A stretch of DNA of 64,000 nt from Acinetobacter sp. Ac_5812. GTDB taxonomy: Bacteria; Pseudomonadota; Gammaproteobacteria; Pseudomonadales; Moraxellaceae. Location of the stretch: contig NZ_LXUK01000027.1 of the NCBI RefSeq assembly GCF_013072695.1, forward strand, positions 62,001 to 126,000, in the 5' to 3' direction. Below the pieces are notes generated by a model, which was not told where the DNA came from, made no database searches, and saw nothing but the letters and a program-made list of their open reading frames with translations. Shown piece after piece: positions 33,489-41,748 of the stretch. Made by a program: the position numbers and the translations under genes. Positions within the stretch are counted from its first letter, which is position 1. Each line of letters opens with the position of its first letter.

Positions 33489-35736
33489 TGTTTACACCCT
33501 CAATTGATGGCAATAACTGCTCATCAGTAGCCATTGCGCTGTCCCCGAATTGGCTAGGTTCAGGAGCGAAGTTTTGTTGATCCGAATTTTCAGGCATTAA
33601 AAAACCCTGCTCGTTGGCAGGGCTTTCTTCTGTCTGTTGCGCAATCTGATCAGGTGGATCAATCCTCACCTCTTGCGAGTAATTTTCTTGTGGTTCAGGC
33701 TGGTAGTTATTAACATCCTCGCCATTCTGAATCCAGTTTCCAGGCACTTGACTGATATTCATATTTTGCTTAATCAAATCAACTACCCCGCGAAGCTCTT
33801 GCACATCAGCTCGACTTGCCGCATTAATTTTTGCAACCTCAATATCCTTCTGGGCTTGTAATTCAGCTTTGAAAGTCTCTAAATTGCGATCAGCATTCTT
33901 GTCATTTAACGCTTGTTGAAGCATCTCAATATCTTGGGTTTGCTTCTGAACAAGTTGATCAAGCTGTTGAATCTGTGCTTTTGCCTGTTCAGGATCAATC
34001 TTATCTTTGCCAAGTGCTTGAGGTGGAATGAGCGTTTTCACTCGTTCAGCAATCTCTTTAGCATTTAGCAATGGTGAGTTGATAACAATCAAATCTGCGA
34101 CTAAGTTGAATAGATTCGGGTTGCTCTGAACTAGCTGCATCATTAAAGCAAATGACTGCTCACGTTGTGTATTGAATGATGGGCCTGTGTCCATACGAAC
34201 ATCAAAACGACCAATAGACATATCATTTAGAATGCCATTGATTGCTCTGTCTTCTTCCTCTTGGTTTTCAGGTTTTGCATTCAATCGAACAAGCTCACTA
34301 TCACCATCTGCGCCAATTACCCGTCGTACCATTTCTGTGTCATAGAGAATTGGGAACAAACCAATCAAAACACGCGCTGAATGACGAATAGTTTTATTGA
34401 CGTTATCTTGGAAATGGAACTGTGCTGTATCTGCTTGACGTTGAAGCAAGCCTATTGCTCGTCCTGACTGTTGATTTACATCCTGCCCCATCTGTGGCGC
34501 ATGCATGTTTAAAATGTCAGGAATAAGAGATTTAGCCGATTCTGATGCATTCAAAATGCCAACTGGTGGAGCAGCTGCACCCAATCGCGTTGGGTAAGGG
34601 ATTTGCTTCCCCTGCTCATCAGTTGCTCTGAATCTTAAATACATTGCACTTGATGGGTTATTCCATTCATCAAAGCCAGCAATACCTCGATCATCAACTA
34701 TCGTCATTTCATCTTGGTTTTTCTGCAAAATGTGTGCTTCGGCTGACTTCCAATAGTTGAACAGTCTTTGAGCATCTTTTGCAAAATGGACTAATGAGAA
34801 AATATGTCGACAATTCTCAATCCAAGTAACTTCGCCATAAACTGGAAAGATTGGAATGTATTTACCAGGGAACACGCCCTTTTCTAGTACTTTGCATCCC
34901 GTCAATTTAGCCCACTTTATTTCGGTGCGAGTTGTTGCACGTTCATTGACTGTAATGTCTTTGACTTCATCTTCTGAGAATTGCTTTAATAGATCAGACT
35001 TAAACTCAGTTGATCCATCTTCTAACATGATAAGCGTGTCTTTGACCTCTTCCTTGTAGAAATACTCAGCAACACATACAGTCTTATCTGTGTAATTGTA
35101 CCAGTCAGTATTTCCATCCATTTCAAAATCAGAAACAGCGTCTTTTTGGTACTGCTTTTCGATTAAGTCTTTAGAAATCCACTCACACACTAAAGCTTTG
35201 CACATGTCCGAGCCATCGAGTGCTTTTGATAATGGATCGATCAAAACAGCTTGTGGATTTTCTACTGGCTTAAAGCGTGGTTCTTGATTGAATGATTTCT
35301 CGTCAATGTAGTCGGTGACAATTCGATAAAATCCGACTGCTCCATGCACTTGATTGGCTGTGGCTGTATCTAAAGCATCTTCAAAGTTTGACGCTTCTTC
35401 CACGTCCTTGATTAACCCTTCAAGTAGCTTTGCAGTTTCAGGATCAGCACCATTATCAACTGGCACAACTTTAGCTTGCGGCCTATTCTGACGCATAGTG
35501 TTGATTTGCTGCTGCACATAAGCTCTTGATAGATTGATCTCAAGCGTTGGTTTGCCATCTTTATCACGTTGATGTTTTACATCACGATGCCACTGAGCAC
35601 CCTCAAGGGTCACAAACTCTTTATCTTCTAAGCCTTGATCGTAAATTGGTTGCCAATAATCTTGAGCTTCATCTCTGAATTTTTTTGCAGCATAAAGGAT
35701 GCCCTGATCATCTTTTTGATCTTTGTTATCTGTCAT
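33469..35736 (-). CDS. Portal protein, P22-like
   Basis: 755 residues (P22 725). The N-terminal FRDEAQDYWQPIYDQGLEDK and LEINLSRAYVQQQINTMRQNRPQ are P22-portal-type. The C-terminal third is Gln-rich coiled coil (IQQLDQLVQKQTQDIEMLQQ), corresponding to the barrel, followed by an acidic Pro/Gln-rich tail. The final ~50 codons include a terminator-like hairpin (33599-33622). Confidence 0.9.
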   Translation of the reverse strand: MTDNKDQKDDQGILYAAKKFRDEAQDYWQPIYDQGLEDKEFVTLEGAQWHRDVKHQRDKDGKPTLEINLSRAYVQQQINTMRQNRPQAKVVPVDNGADPETAKLLEGLIKDVEEASNFEDALDTATANQVHGAVGFYRIVTDYIDEKSFNQEPRFKPVENPQAVLIDPLSKALDGSDMCKALVCEWISKDLIEKQYQKDAVSDFEMDGNTDWYNYTDKTVCVAEYFYKEEVKDTLIMLEDGSTEFKSDLLKQFSEDEVKDITVNERATTRTEIKWAKLTGCKVLEKGVFPGKYIPIFPVYGEVTWIENCRHIFSLVHFAKDAQRLFNYWKSAEAHILQKNQDEMTIVDDRGIAGFDEWNNPSSAMYLRFRATDEQGKQIPYPTRLGAAAPPVGILNASESAKSLIPDILNMHAPQMGQDVNQQSGRAIGLLQRQADTAQFHFQDNVNKTIRHSARVLIGLFPILYDTEMVRRVIGADGDSELVRLNAKPENQEEEDRAINGILNDMSIGRFDVRMDTGPSFNTQREQSFALMMQLVQSNPNLFNLVADLIVINSPLLNAKEIAERVKTLIPPQALGKDKIDPEQAKAQIQQLDQLVQKQTQDIEMLQQALNDKNADRNLETFKAELQAQKDIEVAKINAASRADVQELRGVVDLIKQNMNISQVPGNWIQNGEDVNNYQPEPQENYSQEVRIDPPDQIAQQTEESPANEQGFLMPENSDQQNFAPEPSQFGDSAMATDEQLLPSIEGVNNDSGIQ
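33599..33622 (-). terminator. Intragenic terminator-like hairpin in the portal gene
   Basis: Minus-strand CCCTGC / GCAGGG with a 6-base loop followed by TTTTTTAA, within codons for PANEQGFLM. It lies before scaffold and coat. Activity is unknown. Confidence 0.45.
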
Positions 35737-35751
35737 GTTTATCTTCCAAAG

Positions 35752-37032
35752 TTAAAGATCAGCGCGTCTTCTTGGTGGTGGTGGTGCTGATTTAATTGGC
35801 TCACACATTTTATTGATGCTCAATGCACCTTCACCAAATGCATCAGAGCCATGTGATGCCCAGTCATGCACAGGAGTAGCCTTAAATTGCTCTAGTTTGT
35901 CGTTAAATTCACGACGATAGTTTTGTAGTGCTCTAATACCATGTTTGCACTTTTCAGCGTCAAACCAACAGTTTTTTAGCATTTGGCGTGTTGCCTCAAT
36001 TCGATCTTCAACATTAAGTCTTGCACCCTTAGTTACACGATAACCAAGATTAGCCATTGTTTCTTCACGACTCACACCACTTGAAAAGTCACGTGCTGCG
36101 ATATCATGTGGCGCAAAGTGTTTGCTGTAGTTATAGCCATACTTTTGTGCCTTCTCATCAAGAATCCTTGCGTAGTGCGCCAAAGGCTCATTGTTCGCTT
36201 CGTAGTAGTCAATTACTCGAACCTCTTTGCCAAATACTTGAAAAAACCAAATAGCAGTTGGGTCTAAAATTCCTAAATCCCATGATGTGTAAACAGGAAG
36301 ATTAGGATCATGAGGTACTTTGCAAATCCTGTTTTCACGTTTGATTTGCTCAAACTCAGCCTTATAGATTGCTCCATCTGCGATTTCTTTTGGTCGACCT
36401 AGATAAATATGCTCATACTCATCGTAATCAGAGTCTCGCATCTGCTCTGCTAATTTGATTAGGTCATCAGGGCAATGCTTGTTGTCTGTGTAATTGATCT
36501 GCACCACCACAGTGTCATCCCGCTCTACAGTCACATAATCTAGATAAACTGCATCACTTGGCAGTTTCGGGTTCATAGACATGATGATCATGCAATTGGG
36601 AGTACGGACTACTGTTGGAATAAGAATCTTGAGTGAATAACCACTTACTGTTTGAGCTTCCTCAATCCATGTAATGGTTGCACCTTCAAAGGATTTGACG
36701 GAATCAACTGTATGGTTTTGCAGACCTGAGAAAGAAAATTCAGTGCCGTTTGCACCTCTAATCTCAGTATCAAGGATTTGATAAAAGCTTTCCAAGCCTA
36801 GTGAAACAATCCGATCTGATAAGAGCTTGTGCACAGATTGCTTGATTGATTTCTGAATTTCACGACAGCATAGGATTCGATGCTTTCTCTGCGCCCCTTC
36901 AATTAGTAAATAGTCTGCAATTTCCCATGACTTACCACCACCACGACCACCATGGTAAACATAGAAAAGCTTGTCATTTGTTAGGTGCGTATATAGCGGC
37001 TTGAACTTACTTGGTACTCGCTTCTCCTTCAT
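35752..37032 (-). CDS. terL: Terminase large subunit (PBSX family)
   Basis: 426 residues. Walker A GGRGGGKS at 28-35; Walker B with catalytic Glu ITWIEEA near 120-126; MSMNPK coupling motif near 152; RNase H-like nuclease start SWDLG near 250 with further acidic residues. The N-terminal half matches PBSX/SPP1-type terminases. Cuts and packages concatemeric DNA. Overlaps the small subunit gene by 26 bases. Confidence 0.92.
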   Translation of the reverse strand: MKEKRVPSKFKPLYTHLTNDKLFYVYHGGRGGGKSWEIADYLLIEGAQRKHRILCCREIQKSIKQSVHKLLSDRIVSLGLESFYQILDTEIRGANGTEFSFSGLQNHTVDSVKSFEGATITWIEEAQTVSGYSLKILIPTVVRTPNCMIIMSMNPKLPSDAVYLDYVTVERDDTVVVQINYTDNKHCPDDLIKLAEQMRDSDYDEYEHIYLGRPKEIADGAIYKAEFEQIKRENRICKVPHDPNLPVYTSWDLGILDPTAIWFFQVFGKEVRVIDYYEANNEPLAHYARILDEKAQKYGYNYSKHFAPHDIAARDFSSGVSREETMANLGYRVTKGARLNVEDRIEATRQMLKNCWFDAEKCKHGIRALQNYRREFNDKLEQFKATPVHDWASHGSDAFGEGALSINKMCEPIKSAPPPPRRRADL

Positions 37033-37543
37033 CTTCGAATACCACCTTTAAATTGAGATCAACGTTACCACTGTGTTTGTGATCAATACTTTCTTTAAAT
37101 GCACCCACGGCAATATGCTTACCAAGAAGCTCCAGATTCTTTACCTTATCAGGCCATTTGATCTTTTTGAGCCAGCCTTCACCATCAGACAATTCGACAC
37201 TCTCAACATTATTGATGTATTGGCGCCAAATCTTAGGCCATTCTTTTAACTGCTTGTAATTACCCTTGTCATCCAAGATATCTAAGATGTCCATTTGATC
37301 AATTTCGGCTAATCTTTTAAGCACATAATCCGCATCAACATCAACACGGTTTAAGCGCTGTGTATTGAGATAAGCAATACGTTCTTCAACTTCTTCACGT
37401 TGCAGTACTTCCCATGCATATTGACGGGTTTTGAACTCTACAGCTTCGCCTGCTGCCTGTGGACTCAACGTTTTTAAATATTCGTGGCAGAACTCTTCGT
37501 GACGTAGATTTTTTAAAGGTTCTGCGCCTTTGATTTGTTCCAT
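37007..37543 (-). CDS. terS: Terminase small subunit
   Basis: 178 residues. LRHEEFCHEYLKTLSPQAAGEAVEFK is a helix-turn-helix-like DNA-recognition start of Terminase_2 proteins, followed by a helical oligomerisation region (LKRLAEIDQMDILDILD) and an acidic tail. Directly upstream of terL. Confidence 0.85.
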   Translation of the reverse strand: MEQIKGAEPLKNLRHEEFCHEYLKTLSPQAAGEAVEFKTRQYAWEVLQREEVEERIAYLNTQRLNRVDVDADYVLKRLAEIDQMDILDILDDKGNYKQLKEWPKIWRQYINNVESVELSDGEGWLKKIKWPDKVKNLELLGKHIAVGAFKESIDHKHSGNVDLNLKVVFEDEGEASTK

Positions 37544-37555
37544 ATTTACCTCATT

Positions 37556-37579
37556 AAAAAACCGCCACTTGGGCGGTTT
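37556..37579 (-). terminator. Intrinsic terminator upstream of terS
   Basis: Minus-strand stem AAACCGCC / GGCGGTTT followed by TTTAATG. It lies between the small 37583 gene and terS, so terminase expression needs antitermination or read-through. Confidence 0.8.
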
Positions 37580-37582
37580 AAC

Positions 37583-37804
37583 TCAAACTGAATATAATAC
37601 TCTTGTGTCTGGATGATAGAAGCTTCCATCAACACCTACCTTAACTTCATGACCGTCGATAAATACAACCTTAACAACCTTGATCATATTTCCTGCATCA
37701 CCATCTAAATTGGGTGCACTTCTTCCAGTTTCACACAATGCTTTTACAACTTGTTCATTACCTTTATCATCTTTAATAGTGATTTTATCTTCAAATAAGC
37801 TCAT
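37583..37804 (-). CDS. Small late-region protein, unknown
   Basis: 73 residues from the ATG at 37804. Beta-rich (MSLFEDKITIKDDKGNEQVV, IKVVKVVFIDGHEVKVG). No family recognised. Second-last gene before terminase, followed by a terminator. Confidence 0.5.
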   Translation of the reverse strand: MSLFEDKITIKDDKGNEQVVKALCETGRSAPNLDGDAGNMIKVVKVVFIDGHEVKVGVDGSFYHPDTRVLYSV

Positions 37805-37850
37805 GTTTATACTCAATTAGTTTTTGTTGAGCCTAATATTTAACACAATA

Positions 37851-38108
37851 TCACTCTCTTGCCCACTTCAAATCTTCAGGCGTTTCTAAATAGCAGCCTT
37901 GTTTCAAACAAAATACATGTATGTCGTTTAAGTATTCGGTGAATTGAGCAATCGATGCATCTGGATGCTGATCAACAAGTTCGTCAATCTTCTCAACTCG
38001 ATAACTTAATGCTTCTTTTACATCTTCTGGGATACGTGGATCGAATTGCATGCCACGCATGAAATTAGCAACTGATTCAAGCTGCCCTAGTAATTCCTCA
38101 TTTTCCAT
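37851..38108 (-). CDS. Small late-region protein, unknown
   Basis: 85 residues from the ATG at 38108, with AAGGTG 7 bases upstream. Helical and acidic (ELLGQLESVANFMRGM, VEKIDELVDQHPD). Overlaps the upstream gene by 11 bases. No family recognised. Confidence 0.55.
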   Translation of the reverse strand: MENEELLGQLESVANFMRGMQFDPRIPEDVKEALSYRVEKIDELVDQHPDASIAQFTEYLNDIHVFCLKQGCYLETPEDLKWARE

Positions 38109-38283
38109 TGTGTACACCTTTCAAATTCTGTTTGATGTTTGAGATTTGAGTATCGATATCTCTAACTCGGCGTTTGCAGTCTTCTTTGAACTGATGTGTC
38201 GCATTGAGATGATTTAAATTTTCTAATTGGTATCTATCAGCATAAAGCAGATCAAGATTCTTCTTCGCTTCGATTGTGTCCAT
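38098..38283 (-). CDS. Small coiled-coil protein
   Basis: 61 residues, charged and helical throughout (EAKKNLDLLYADRYQLENL, RRVRDIDTQISNIKQNL). Two bases after the preceding small membrane protein. Function unknown. Confidence 0.55.
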   Translation of the reverse strand: MDTIEAKKNLDLLYADRYQLENLNHLNATHQFKEDCKRRVRDIDTQISNIKQNLKGVHNGK

Positions 38284-38285
38284 AT

Positions 38286-38429
38286 TTAACCCATTATTAA
38301 TCTATATGCGCCATATACAGCCAAACCAAGGACAATAAGAATAGAACCTAAACACATACATCCATGTATATCTGCATCACGGTCAGCCTTTCTTATTCTT
38401 TCTTGCATTCTTTTTGAATAGTCATCCAT
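38286..38429 (-). CDS. Small membrane protein opening the late operon
   Basis: 47 residues: charged N-terminal helix (YSKRMQERIRKADRDAD) and one membrane segment (LGSILIVLGLAVYGAYRLI). First open frame after the late leader; ends two bases before the next gene. Unknown role. Confidence 0.5.
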   Translation of the reverse strand: MDDYSKRMQERIRKADRDADIHGCMCLGSILIVLGLAVYGAYRLIMG

Positions 38430-38442
38430 TTCGATGCTCCAA

Positions 38443-38467
38443 TAAAAAAGCCCCACCGAAGCAGGGC
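38443..38467 (-). terminator. Second terminator of the late leader
   Basis: Minus-strand GCCCTGC-TTCG-GTGGGGC (7 pairs including G-T wobbles, UUCG loop) followed by TTTTTTATT, 14 bases before the first late gene. Confidence 0.75.
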
Positions 38468-38469
38468 AT

Positions 38470-38700
38470 AAAGAGGAAACTGGATTGCCACAGCCTTATC
38501 AGTACTGTGGCCTACTGCTACTCAACACTACTTACTTATCAAAGTTAGCTATTGATTGGCTTTTGTGTCTTTCGTTTGCTTTGGGCGGGGTGTCACCCAC
38601 AACTTAGGGCTCTGAGGCTAACTCAATCTGTGACGAAATCAGATTGGATTCAAACCATTTACGTTGGTTTCTGCATCTCACGTGCTGTCTTTTTACAGAC
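38470..38700 (-). other. Structured untranslated late leader
   Basis: No frame fits. On the minus strand the region holds several perfect inverted repeats: CAATCTG/CAGATTG (around 38625-38648), GCCACAG/CTGTGGC (around 38488-38513), AAACCA/TGGTTT and GGGTG/CACCC. This suggests a folded leader RNA between the late promoter and the first late gene, or an independent small RNA. Confidence 0.4.
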
Positions 38701-38703
38701 AAC

Positions 38704-38732
38704 AAAAAAGCCCACCTTTCGATGAGCTTTTA
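38704..38732 (-). terminator. Early terminator of the late leader (tR'-like)
   Basis: Minus-strand AGCTCATC-GAAA-GGTGGGCT with G-T pairs, then TTTTTTG, about 60 bases after the predicted late transcription start. This is where lambda has tR'. Confidence 0.7.
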
Positions 38733-38773
38733 AATACTTAGTGAATTACTATAACTTCGTCCACTATAACACG

Positions 38774-38802
38774 AATATGCCATATACCTTGTACAAGGTC
38801 AA
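38774..38802 (-). promoter_or_regulatory. Putative late promoter (PR'-like)
   Basis: TTGACC (38802-38797), 17-base spacer, CATATT (38779-38774), starting two bases after the Q-like stop. The spacer and -35 overlap a perfect 14-base palindrome ACCTTGTACAAGGT (38786-38799). Confidence 0.55.
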
Positions 38803-38803
38803 G

Positions 38804-39331
38804 CTACTTATATTTAATGAAACTGTATCTGCTATGTAATGCAGCTATTCCACACTTAACATCTGATCTCGCATCGTTCTGAGAATAAACAACAACCAAG
38901 TCACCAACTGGATTCATGCTAGTTACAGCCATTTCAGACCATGAATTGTTATAAAAATAACGGTTGATCACTGCATCAAGCCACTCATCCAACACTTCGG
39001 ACTTCCCTTGCATATCGAGAATCAAACGTTGTACAGCTCGCGCCTCATTGTCTGTGATTTGGCAAACAGACTGAGGGCGCTTTAAGCTAAGATTCGGCTC
39101 TATTTCACCGCAAAAATAGCCTGCAATAATGTCTTTTTCAGTCAAGATTGATAGTTTTTTCTGCTTCGCTTTCTTTGCGGCAGTATCCATTGCGACAGCA
39201 ATCGGGTTTATGCACTTACCACAAGTTCCAGAGTTTGAATGCATCCAAGCACCAAACTGATAAAGCCACTCTTCAAGACTAAAACGAGTCCAGTCCACTG
39301 TTTGCATAATGTGATTTACTGCCGCATTCAT
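38804..39331 (-). CDS. Q-like late antitermination protein
   Basis: 175 residues preceded by GAGGTGA. FSLEEWLYQFGAWMHSN near the start and a helical region with DNEARAVQRLILDMQGK / LDEWLDAVINRYFYNN fit the layout of short phage Q-type antiterminators (PF06530-like). Cys residues in TCGKCIN could bind metal. Position is the main support: last gene before a promoter-terminator leader and the late operon. Another late activator type is possible. Confidence 0.55.
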   Translation of the reverse strand: MNAAVNHIMQTVDWTRFSLEEWLYQFGAWMHSNSGTCGKCINPIAVAMDTAAKKAKQKKLSILTEKDIIAGYFCGEIEPNLSLKRPQSVCQITDNEARAVQRLILDMQGKSEVLDEWLDAVINRYFYNNSWSEMAVTSMNPVGDLVVVYSQNDARSDVKCGIAALHSRYSFIKYK

Positions 39332-39340
39332 ACCGTCACC

Positions 39341-39553
39341 TCAAATATTCGTAATTGCCAATTGTTTTTCTAAAGCTTCAACCCTTTCAGTCAAAGCTTG
39401 GATTTTTGTCTTAACATCTTTCTTGAAGCATTTACCCTCGTAGTGACAGTATTGATCTTGACCACAAAGACCAAACGGATGCTGACACTTCATCATTGCT
39501 TCAGCGAATTGTTCACCTGTTGCGCTGTCTTTTAGCCAAGATTCTCTACACAT
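39341..39553 (-). CDS. Small Cys-rich protein
   Basis: 70 residues from the ATG at 39553 (TGATG overlap with the upstream stop). The central segment has four spaced cysteines (CQHPFGLCGQDQYCHYEGKC), a likely metal site, followed by a C-terminal coiled coil (IQALTERVEALEKQLA). Function unknown. Confidence 0.55.
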   Translation of the reverse strand: MCRESWLKDSATGEQFAEAMMKCQHPFGLCGQDQYCHYEGKCFKKDVKTKIQALTERVEALEKQLAITNI

Positions 39554-39957
39554 CACCCACCTCTCAACCGTTCAATAAGCTTCTCAATCCATTGGATGAC
39601 TAATCCTTCTTTGATCTGTGCTGTAGTGCCACGAATCACGAACCAACCGTTTACAGCTGCTGCTGAATACTTCTCGCAGTCTTTTGTGTAGCCTTCACCT
39701 CTCGTGTGTCTACCATTGCTGAATACACCACCTTCAACCTCAACCAAGATAGGCATGTCATCAATTCTGAAATCTGCCAACCATCTGCGCTCAGGATGAA
39801 ACCGGTACTCTTTCGTGAATGGAATCTTTAGAGCATTGAGGTGATTCTCCAATAGAGCCTCACCCTTGCTGACTGTCTTTCCAAACTTCCGTGACACGCT
39901 TGAACGCGCCACAGGTTTTGATCTACTTCTTTGAGCCTGTTTGAATGTTGTGTTCAT
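39553..39957 (-). CDS. Putative PD-(D/E)XK endonuclease (DUF559/VSR-like)
   Basis: 134 residues from the ATG at 39957. A basic N-terminus (QRSRSKPVARSSVSRKFGK) precedes a nuclease-like core: EALLENHLNALKIPF, ERRWLADFRI (acidic Asp), ILVEVEGGVF (ExE), then HTRGEGYTKDCEKYSAA and WFVIR. This is the DUF559/VSR-type arrangement. In the nin-like region it could process recombination or packaging intermediates. Overlaps a 58-residue upstream frame by 4 bases. Confidence 0.65.
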   Translation of the reverse strand: MNTTFKQAQRSRSKPVARSSVSRKFGKTVSKGEALLENHLNALKIPFTKEYRFHPERRWLADFRIDDMPILVEVEGGVFSNGRHTRGEGYTKDCEKYSAAAVNGWFVIRGTTAQIKEGLVIQWIEKLIERLRGG

Positions 39958-40130
39958 ACGCACCACCCATTTTCCAAAATCGCATAACTTAGGCTTGGTA
40001 TTGAATAACCTTTAATACCCATTTTCTGTCTGAACTTAATAGCATCTCTTCTTGATATGCATTTACTCAGATTGAAAACTTTTACACGATGATCTGGGTA
40101 TCGAAATACAAGTTTGATAACATCATTCAT
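39954..40130 (-). CDS. Small basic protein, unknown
   Basis: 58 residues, bounded by ATGA overlaps on both sides, which supports translation. Basic and helical (KLVFRYPDHRVKVFNL, SRRDAIKFRQKMGIKG). No family recognised. Confidence 0.5.
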   Translation of the reverse strand: MNDVIKLVFRYPDHRVKVFNLSKCISRRDAIKFRQKMGIKGYSIPSLSYAILENGWCV

Positions 40131-40354
40131 GCTTCACCAACCCTTTCCAAAATAGTTTGGATTGCCTTAATCGTCATTTGGTGGTTTTCACTTGGAACGA
40201 CAAATAAACTCGCTATAGATTCACATTTGCGTCTGTACTTTTCTGCTCTTGCTGCATGATGCTTGTATTTCTTATCAAGACTCTCATTAAACTCAAGCAA
40301 CTCAGCATGTTCTTGCTGAAGCTGCTCAAGAGTCATTTGCATGTAGTCACTCAT
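40127..40354 (-). CDS. Small coiled-coil protein
   Basis: 75 residues; MTLEQLQQEHAELLEFNESL is a coiled coil, followed by a basic stretch (HHAARAEKYRRKCESI). Overlaps both neighbours. Unknown. Confidence 0.5.
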   Translation of the reverse strand: MSDYMQMTLEQLQQEHAELLEFNESLDKKYKHHAARAEKYRRKCESIASLFVVPSENHQMTIKAIQTILERVGEA

Positions 40355-40796
40355 TTAAACCACCCTTGAGCGCTTGCTCTATCCCTAGAATCTTCTCAAT
40401 ATCATCTGCCTGACTTAATAGGATGTTTTGCTCTCGCTCTGTATATACATAAGACTTAGCAGCCTCTCTCAGCATGACAGTGTGTTCTTTAAACGCATCC
40501 ACCCGCTTTTGCAGCTCATTAGTGCTATTACTAAGAAACTCAATTTTCTTGTGATCAATGCCAGCACGACTTACTAGCGATTTAATTTCTGTTTGACTTA
40601 ATTGCAATTCCTTTTGCAGCTCATCCACCTCGGTCTGGCGGTGTTGCCATGTTTCAAAAGCAATCTGAACTCCGCTATGAATATAGCGCTTGTAGATTTC
40701 ATTAAACTCAAATAGGTCAAGATCGTAATAATTGGCCTCTTTAAGAATTAAGTATGACCTTGATGTCTTAAACCACTTCTCAAAATCACTTCTCAT
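40347..40796 (-). CDS. Unknown helical early-region protein
   Basis: 149 residues from the ATG at 40796 (TGATG with the upstream stop). N-terminus FEKWFKTSRSYLILKEANYY resembles a family of phage proteins with W-F motifs near the start, then coiled coil (EVDELQKELQLSQTEIKSL). No function assigned. Confidence 0.5.
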   Translation of the reverse strand: MRSDFEKWFKTSRSYLILKEANYYDLDLFEFNEIYKRYIHSGVQIAFETWQHRQTEVDELQKELQLSQTEIKSLVSRAGIDHKKIEFLSNSTNELQKRVDAFKEHTVMLREAAKSYVYTEREQNILLSQADDIEKILGIEQALKGGLNE

Positions 40797-40957
40797 CACT
40801 TCACCTCGACCTTCTGTTCAACCAATTTGTAAATCTTTCCATTGATCTTGATGATGTTGTCCTTCTCGACATCCTCTTTCAGCGTTGAGTGATAAAACGC
40901 AAAGCCCCAGATAAAGCAGACCAAGCCTACAAACATTGCAAACCAAATAGTGTTCAT
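40796..40957 (-). CDS. Small single-span membrane protein
   Basis: 53 residues: an N-terminal membrane helix (WFAMFVGLVCFIWGFAFY) and a charged C-terminal tail (EDVEKDNIIKINGKIYKLVE). Its TGA shares a base with the next ATG. Unknown role. Confidence 0.45.
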   Translation of the reverse strand: MNTIWFAMFVGLVCFIWGFAFYHSTLKEDVEKDNIIKINGKIYKLVEQKVEVK

Positions 40958-40962
40958 ATCAT

Positions 40963-41187
40963 TCACCTTTCATATTTCTTGCAATTTGGAGATGTGTAAT
41001 CTTCTGGAAAGTCTAGGGTTTCTGTAACTGGCTTTAGTTCATGTGCGAAGTACCAACCCCAATGACGAGTGCCACATAAATCAAACTTGTTCGTATCTGA
41101 TCTATAGGCACCAATTCGGCCTTCACACCATTCGATTTTCCCTGAGTGACGAACAGGAAACAGAGCTTTATCCCCGACCTTAAACAT
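40963..41187 (-). CDS. Small unknown protein
   Basis: 74 residues from the ATG at 41187, which has a strong GGAGGTGA Shine-Dalgarno; an ATG at 41199 would run through that signal. Beta-rich with Trp/Cys (KIEWCEGRIGAYRSD, CGTRHWGWYFAHEL), possibly an SH3-like barrel. Overlaps the previous gene by 8 bases. Confidence 0.5.
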   Translation of the reverse strand: MFKVGDKALFPVRHSGKIEWCEGRIGAYRSDTNKFDLCGTRHWGWYFAHELKPVTETLDFPEDYTSPNCKKYER

Positions 41188-41566
41188 GCTCACCTCCATA
41201 AATCAACTCGTAGTCAGCTACAGCTTCATAAATCATCTTAGCTCTATGTGTCATATCTGCGTATTCGTAGTAGCGGCAGTTGTGCGCTTCTGTTTCCGCA
41301 CCTTTCACTCCACCTAAGCTTTCAACTAAATCCACACTCTCAACTATGCTCTTGAGGTCGGAAAGATCAAACATCAAATAATCATCAGCAGTCAATTCAA
41401 CCCTCCCGAAATCAGTTACTTCAGGGAATGAACCTTTAACTTCTTTGTAGTAAATTAGGTTGCCTGATGGAGTAATTAAACAAAGGTCGGCAACGAACTT
41501 GTCTTTAGCAACAACTTCCCTCGCCTTCTCAACACCGTGCTGCTTTATAAAGGTGATCGCGTTCAT
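41180..41566 (-). CDS. Unknown early-region protein
   Basis: 128 residues, acidic; FIKQHGVEKAREVVAKDK is a helical start seen in some phage proteins, then beta strands (LCLITPSGNLIYYKEVKG) and an acidic helical C-terminus. Overlaps neighbours by 4 and 8 bases. No function assigned. Confidence 0.5.
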   Translation of the reverse strand: MNAITFIKQHGVEKAREVVAKDKFVADLCLITPSGNLIYYKEVKGSFPEVTDFGRVELTADDYLMFDLSDLKSIVESVDLVESLGGVKGAETEAHNCRYYEYADMTHRAKMIYEAVADYELIYGGEHV

Positions 41567-41748
41567 TTCCCATATCTCCGCTTGTTTTCTTCTCTTATTG
41601 CAGCGTGTAGATCAGGATCAAGCTCTTTAACAACAAACGACAGTAAATTAGCCGTTTCTGAGTCACTAGCATCATGAGCAAGCACTCTTTCAACAACCGC
41701 ATCAATAGATTTCAATATTTCTGCCTTTGTCCTTGTTTTTGCATTCAT
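41563..41748 (-). CDS. Small helical protein, unknown
   Basis: 61 residues, helical and charged (KAEILKSIDAVVERVLAHD, DLHAAIREENKRRYG). ATGA overlaps on both sides. No family recognised. Confidence 0.5.
   Translation of the reverse strand: MNAKTRTKAEILKSIDAVVERVLAHDASDSETANLLSFVVKELDPDLHAAIREENKRRYGK

Noticed and set aside
33599..33622. Programmed frameshift at the T-run in the portal gene
   Set aside because: The frames on either side continue normally and no alternative long frame is entered; a terminator-like element is the simpler reading.
38583..38660. Possible tRNA-like fold in the late leader (a TTTGAATCC-type T-loop on the minus strand)
   Set aside because: The arm beside the loop does not pair properly, and no acceptor or anticodon arms could be fitted; hairpins there are better seen as a structured leader.
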